IMG/VR virus record: IMGVR_UViG_3300006802_000492
Span: 1 to 25,722 of that record
Reading direction: 5' to 3' (one strand)
DNA length: 25,722 nucleotides
Source of the DNA: a virus
The position numbers were made by a program, and so were the translations under genes. The notes below the pieces were generated by a model. It did no database searches. It was not told where the DNA came from and saw nothing but the letters and a program-made list of their open reading frames with translations. Positions within the stretch are counted from its first letter, which is position 1. Every line of letters begins with the position of its first letter. Shown in pieces: positions 23,401-25,722 of this stretch.

Positions 23401-24762
23401 GAGGTTTAGTAGACCAGCTTTTTCTTCTTCACCTATGATAAGACCTTCTCGTGTCGTAACTTTAGGGCCTTCTACCTCTTCAACAGTAAACTTCTGATCT
23501 GTTGTAACACCTGTTACATAATCTTTAGCTTCAGGACGAGCAGCTGCAACACCTTTAGCTGCTTCTTCAGCCGCTAAATCCCTGCCAGCTGCAACAGCTT
23601 CTTTTGTCAGTGCTTTTTGTTCTTCTACTTTAGCTACTGCTTCAGGACTAACAGCCCCTATTGCTGCTCCTGTAGGCGCTGTTTCACCAGCTTTAGCAGC
23701 TTCATAAGTCTGTGCTGTTACTTCTTGAGCTGTAGTGTCTGCCGCTACTTCACCTTCTGTCAATGTATTTTTAACGGCTTCAACAGCTTTAGGAGCTTCA
23801 ATGCCAGCAAGCTCATCTATTTGTTGAATATCACCAGCAGCTGTGGCAATACCGGCATCAGTAGTAGCTGCCATAGATTGAAAATCATCCATGTTTAACT
23901 CAGCCATCTTTGCCAGTTCTGCTGGTGTTTTTTCGTATGAAGTACCAAAAGCAGTTACAGTATAGTTACCTGTTGTTGGGTTATAAGTTGTTTTCATATC
24001 ACCACTAGCCGCAGCAGGTAGCTTATTAACAGCCTCTAACATCTTTTCAGGATTAAAACCGCCTATAGGATTACTTGTGGGGGCCGCCGCTTGAGCTGCT
24101 GCTCGATCCCTTATTACTTTTTCACTCTCTGCTTTAGCGGCTTCATTAGCCTCTCTGGCAAGCTTTTGTTCTGGTGTTTCTTTGGCGGCTTCAGCTTCAG
24201 CTCGTTGTACTGGTGTTACATCACCTTCTAATGGCATATTATTTATTCCTGTATTATTAGTTATAACTGGGCTGGTATAAGTATAGGAAGGAATGGTTGT
24301 ATTAACTGTTCCTACACCTGTGGGTGCGGAAGCCGGGTTACTTGCTGCAGTTCCTATAGAGGTCAAAGGAGCATTATAATTTAAAGGAGCATTTACTTGT
24401 CCTCCAGTACCTATATAATCACCAGCACTTAAAGACATATTATCCATTGTTGTTACAGGCGCTGTATAACCGCCTACCATTGGCCCTATTCCCTCCCCTA
24501 AGACAGCAGTAGGAGGAGCAAAAATTCCTGTTCCTTCTTGTACAATTACACCTGCTTCTTCAACTGGCGGTTGATTTTGTTGTACAAACTCTGCTTTTGA
24601 AACTAAAGGGGCATTAGCTCCACCAACTCTTCCTGCAGGAACAGCACCTGTCATAGAAGGGCCTGCACTATACTGCCCTACATTTAACACTGTAGCATTA
24701 GAAATCATAGAGTCTGTCATCCAGCCCCCTAAGCTACCACCAATGCTCCAACCTGCTGCCAT
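20440..24762 (-). CDS. Giant virion protein with long hendecad coiled-coil, 1440 aa
   Basis: A 1440-residue protein, no recognised enzyme domain. Residues 1-460 are Gly/Ala/Thr/Pro-rich and probably flexible or beta-rich. Two related 55-residue segments begin at 464 and 519 (DLPEYKLAQ... and DLPVFKVAS...). A conserved-looking block AWARPAV...AQRGLTASTVGR...AIIQSALPMAQSN lies at about 661-705. From 715 onward the chain follows an 11-residue rhythm: N-(L/M)-(S/G)-N-(D/E/K)-Q landmarks at 715, 913, 1023, 1133 and 1221, six 55-residue repeats at 803-1132, and nine QFN-type hendecads at 1252-1350. The last 90 residues form a different helical end. It is Gln/Asn/Ala-rich and lacks cysteines. Fibre, core rod or ejection-tube roles are possible; a tape-measure role is less likely in a podovirus. 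Confidence 0.75.
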   Translation of the reverse strand: MAAGWSIGGSLGGWMTDSMISNATVLNVGQYSAGPSMTGAVPAGRVGGANAPLVSKAEFVQQNQPPVEEAGVIVQEGTGIFAPPTAVLGEGIGPMVGGYTAPVTTMDNMSLSAGDYIGTGGQVNAPLNYNAPLTSIGTAASNPASAPTGVGTVNTTIPSYTYTSPVITNNTGINNMPLEGDVTPVQRAEAEAAKETPEQKLAREANEAAKAESEKVIRDRAAAQAAAPTSNPIGGFNPEKMLEAVNKLPAAASGDMKTTYNPTTGNYTVTAFGTSYEKTPAELAKMAELNMDDFQSMAATTDAGIATAAGDIQQIDELAGIEAPKAVEAVKNTLTEGEVAADTTAQEVTAQTYEAAKAGETAPTGAAIGAVSPEAVAKVEEQKALTKEAVAAGRDLAAEEAAKGVAAARPEAKDYVTGVTTDQKFTVEEVEGPKVTTREGLIIGEEEKAGLLNLAKERGVNVEDLPEYKLAQERTLQVGTAANKEYSDRLGIPPEEVAAQATYYASDFTAEGGPTDIADLPVFKVASQRVAQTGEASTRIAQELGTAPSVDLEGRQAITGTVPQGNAAQIGGVPTLEAATRQAVTGEARSVGAADMLAVVANVPKAVSAALSEDPAKAEAAIDSGKVPNLVAAVAALPQEALVSVQMEQLLAGMEEGKTPAWARPAVAAIEQQMAQRGLTASTVGRDALFNAIIQSALPMAQSNAQALQQRAAQNLSNEQQVNLATAQNTMTIRMQNLANTQTAASQSAQMANEIKLQQGTFKQQAVLTTAEQEQQTALTNAKMAQEKAQQESAQKQQAAIATLNVAAQADLANLQALNAAGSENLSAAQQSKLASYNAQVDRIVRTADLKQDMEKANLSASLQVEMQRISELNAAAKDTMTAEQSERLTNLQTLIDFRKTDATFAQQMDMANMSNDQQMRLAILSEKAATDSANFTAENQFELARLNAVVDRSIRKAELEQRMKEVNLDASLKVELAELSEKNVTSRANMTSEQQTRLANLNVLVDFRKSNAELAQQMDLVNLGNEQQMELANLAERSATDAANFTEANRFRFQELNNHVTIMSQNESLRQNADLARLSTAEKISLSNLTQKNQAASESMSAENVAELQMYEKKMQAGQVNAQLAQQMGLANLSNKQEAAMFNAQMNGNLDMKQMDANQQMAIANSQFMQTMTQTKFSADQQAAMQNAAAMASMDMANIDQRTKLAIENAKSFLAMDMTNLGNEQQAIILDQQMLQQRLLSDQAATNAASQFNATSETQTMQFMSSLKLQADQFNSAQTNAMEQFNVSEANKLSALDSANILEADKFNAQITTSVEQFNANLDYQRDQWNAANAQAIEQANIAWRRNANLADTAAENAANQQSVQNSFALTATSQAQLWQEMRDLAAFDLNVSQADLDRKITVIQSALQNEAFMTSTDTKIVAQRTALFKILDEIGIKM
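20713..21009 (-). repeat. Nine tandem 11-residue units, QFN type
   Basis: Residues 1252-1350 divide into nine consecutive 11-mers. Most begin Q-F-N or a close variant (QFN, QFM, QFN, QFN, ALD, KFN, QFN, QWN, QAN). The 33-bp period is exact over 297 bases with no insertion or deletion. Confidence 0.85.
21367..22356 (-). repeat. Six in-register 165-bp coding repeats (55 residues each)
   Basis: Residues 803-1132 of the 1440-residue protein split exactly into six 55-residue units with no gaps: starts at 803, 858, 913, 968, 1023 and 1078. Units 2 and 4 share (I/V)DFRK at positions 39-43 and AQQMD at 49-53. Units 3 and 5 share QQM at 6-8, ATD at 18-20 and ANFT at 22-25. Units thus alternate, giving a 110-residue supra-period. 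The DNA copies are diverged, so this is an old repeat. Confidence 0.85.
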
Positions 24763-24765
24763 ACT

Positions 24766-25032
24766 TTATAATCCTTTTAAATAATTTTTTATGGTTGGAT
24801 CAGCTTCAGCATAAAGCTGCAACACTAACCAACTTTCTTTGTTTTTAATACCAACAACAATATTTTCTTCGTCAGTTAAAAAATAACTATCTTCGTGTTT
24901 ATATAATCTATAACCTAGTGTTGAATTACTTTTAAAATATTTTAAAAATATTTCTTCATATTTTTGATCAGTTACTATAGTTAATATAGGAAAATTAATA
25001 CCATAACTAATGTCTTTTAATATTATAAACAT
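24766..25032 (-). CDS. Hypothetical protein, 88 aa
   Basis: An 88-residue protein with beta-like hydrophobic runs (MFIILKDISY; INFPILTIVTD; ESWLVLQLYAEAD) and an AT-rich coding sequence. No cysteine, no signal peptide. It ends 3 bases before the start of the 1440-residue gene and supplies the AAGGA that precedes that start. It could be a small chaperone or minor structural protein, but I do not recognise it. Confidence 0.65.
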   Translation of the reverse strand: MFIILKDISYGINFPILTIVTDQKYEEIFLKYFKSNSTLGYRLYKHEDSYFLTDEENIVVGIKNKESWLVLQLYAEADPTIKNYLKGL

Positions 25033-25044
25033 TTAAAGATTATA

Positions 25045-25314
25045 TCATATTTTAAAGAAATATACAAGGCTAGATACAAGAGTTGTTATAACTATCCAAA
25101 ATAATCTTTCACTTGTTTTACTTATATCACTATTTTTTTCTACAGCCGTTTTTAAATTTATTAAAGCTTCTTCTTGTTTATCTAATCTAAATTCTAATCT
25201 GTCTATACGATGACTAGAAGCATAGATTTTTTCCTCTACTCTAGCAATGCTTGAGATAGCCTCAGCCAGTTGATCTAACTTAGACTCTATCCGACTAAGG
25301 CGTTCCTCACTCAT
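25045..25314 (-). CDS. Coiled-coil protein with C-terminal membrane anchor, 89 aa
   Basis: An 89-residue protein. Residues 1-65 form a charged heptad helix (LSRIESKLDQLAEAISSIAR; HRIDRLEFRLDKQEEALINL), followed by a single membrane helix at about 70-88 (ERLFWIVITTLVSSLVYFFK). This layout is that of XhlA/hemolysin-XhlA-like phage membrane proteins, which work with holins in lysis or attach structures to membranes. Here it is far from the lysis cassette, ahead of the giant virion genes. Confidence 0.75.
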   Translation of the reverse strand: MSEERLSRIESKLDQLAEAISSIARVEEKIYASSHRIDRLEFRLDKQEEALINLKTAVEKNSDISKTSERLFWIVITTLVSSLVYFFKI

Positions 25315-25334
25315 AGTTAGTATTCCTTTTTAAT

Positions 25335-25625
25335 TTACCAAGGTAGTCCAGAAGCCGTCACAGGATTAGCCTGAAGCTCCAGATTTGCATCTAGACCAGC
25401 CTCAATCCCTTCTACGTCCAGTGCTTCTTGTACCCAGCCAGTGACTACTTCAAGCGTCAGGTCTTCAAAAGGCACAAAGCCTTCAGCATCTGGATCAGGC
25501 TGAAAAGATACAGTGCCATATGAGCTGGCCGTATGATCTCCAGCAGTCTTGGTAGCTTGCCAATGGGCTACAGTTACGCCGCCGTTAGCTGTGTTTCGCT
25601 CTAGTTGTGCAATAGTCCAAATCAT
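25335..25625 (-). CDS. Conserved marine-phage protein, DUF7936-like, 96 aa
   Basis: A 96-residue acidic protein. It begins MIWTIAQLERNTANGGVTVA, has HWQATKTAG, SYGTVSFQPDP, FVPFEDLTLEVVTGWVQEAL, and ends NPVTASGLPW. Short proteins with this W-T-I start, the DLT..(V/I).GWV middle and a P.(S/T)A.G.PW ending are common in cyanophages and other marine phages (DUF7936-like), function unknown. It overlaps the upstream partial gene by ATGA. Its place among structural genes suggests a minor virion or assembly protein. Confidence 0.78.
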   Translation of the reverse strand: MIWTIAQLERNTANGGVTVAHWQATKTAGDHTASSYGTVSFQPDPDAEGFVPFEDLTLEVVTGWVQEALDVEGIEAGLDANLELQANPVTASGLPW

Positions 25626-25722
25626 TTTTGTTTCGCCTTATTGTTAAGAAATGCAAAGGTTTCCATGAGCTTGTAAGCCTTGGCAACCCATTCGTCGTCT
25701 TTCGGAGTGTCAGTATAGTTCG
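25622..25722 (-). CDS. 3' end of a structural-operon gene (partial)
   Basis: The last 32 codons of a gene that enters from the right edge, ending TGA at 25624-25622 with an ATGA overlap onto the 96-residue gene. The visible peptide, DTPKDDEWVAKAYKLMETFA then FLNNKAKQK, is a charged helix. Too little is visible to name it. Confidence 0.7.
   Translation of the reverse strand, partial: NYTDTPKDDEWVAKAYKLMETFAFLNNKAKQK

Noticed and set aside
23617-23898. Plus-strand Cys/Phe/Ser-rich open frame antisense to the 1440-residue gene
   Set aside because: Its odd composition is the complement of Ala/Glu/Thr-rich codons in the real gene.
20440-24762. Reading the 1440-residue protein as a siphovirus tape-measure protein
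   Set aside because: No tail tube, tail chaperone or distal tail genes are near it, the neighbours match podovirus core and lysis order, and the N-terminus is flexible. The helical repeats alone do not prove a tape measure.

Overview
The window is a gene-dense, AT-rich piece of a tailed double-stranded DNA phage, most likely a virulent marine podovirus of the broad T7-like replication type. Evidence: a T7-style replication set (zinc-ribbon/TOPRIM/RecA primase-helicase, family A polymerase with 3'-5' exonuclease, endonuclease I, PD-(D/E)XK exonuclease, SSB-like protein), a monomeric adenosylcobalamin-dependent ribonucleotide reductase, MazG-like and DUF3310-like nucleotide genes, and very large virion proteins followed by a lysis cassette. 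No integrase, repressor, tRNA, IS element or CRISPR array is visible. The B12-dependent reductase plus T7-like replication genes recall roseophage SIO1 / cobavirus (Zobellviridae)-like phages of marine bacteria. That placement is inferred from gene content alone.

Layout. Positions 1-10228 are read on the plus strand: the tail of an upstream gene, three small or SSB-like genes, primase-helicase, DNA polymerase, a T5orf172/GIY-YIG-like nuclease, a Cas4/RecB-like exonuclease, small unknown genes, endonuclease I, a DUF3310 protein, small basic and membrane proteins, MazG-like pyrophosphohydrolase, class II ribonucleotide reductase and two small unknowns. Most junctions are ATGA or TAATG overlaps, so this looks like one replication and nucleotide-supply operon. 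Positions 10221-25722 are read on the minus strand, entering from the right: a partial gene, small proteins (one coiled coil with a C-terminal membrane anchor), a 1440-residue hendecad-repeat protein, a 362-residue amphipathic/glycine-rich protein, a 175-residue acidic protein, a 592-residue protein, a 1513-residue protein ending in a methyltransferase-like domain, a LysM protein, an M15 peptidase endolysin, a 3-TM holin, a small membrane protein and two small basic proteins. The order (large internal or ejection-type proteins, then lysis genes) parallels T7 genes 14-16 followed by the lysis genes. The two transcription units converge and overlap by 8 bp at 10221-10228.

How it fits together: the left arm opens, copies and resolves phage DNA and makes dNTPs through a B12-requiring reductase, probably drawing on host nucleotides freed by the nucleases. 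The right arm makes proteins likely to be packaged in or ejected from the virion, then lyses the cell. The most unusual material is in the right arm: (1) a 1440-residue protein whose C-terminal half is built on an exact 11-residue rhythm, including six in-register 55-residue repeats; and (2) a class I methyltransferase-like fold at the C-terminus of a 1513-residue probable ejection protein, which suggests an enzyme delivered with the genome. There is no stretch above 300 bases without a gene.
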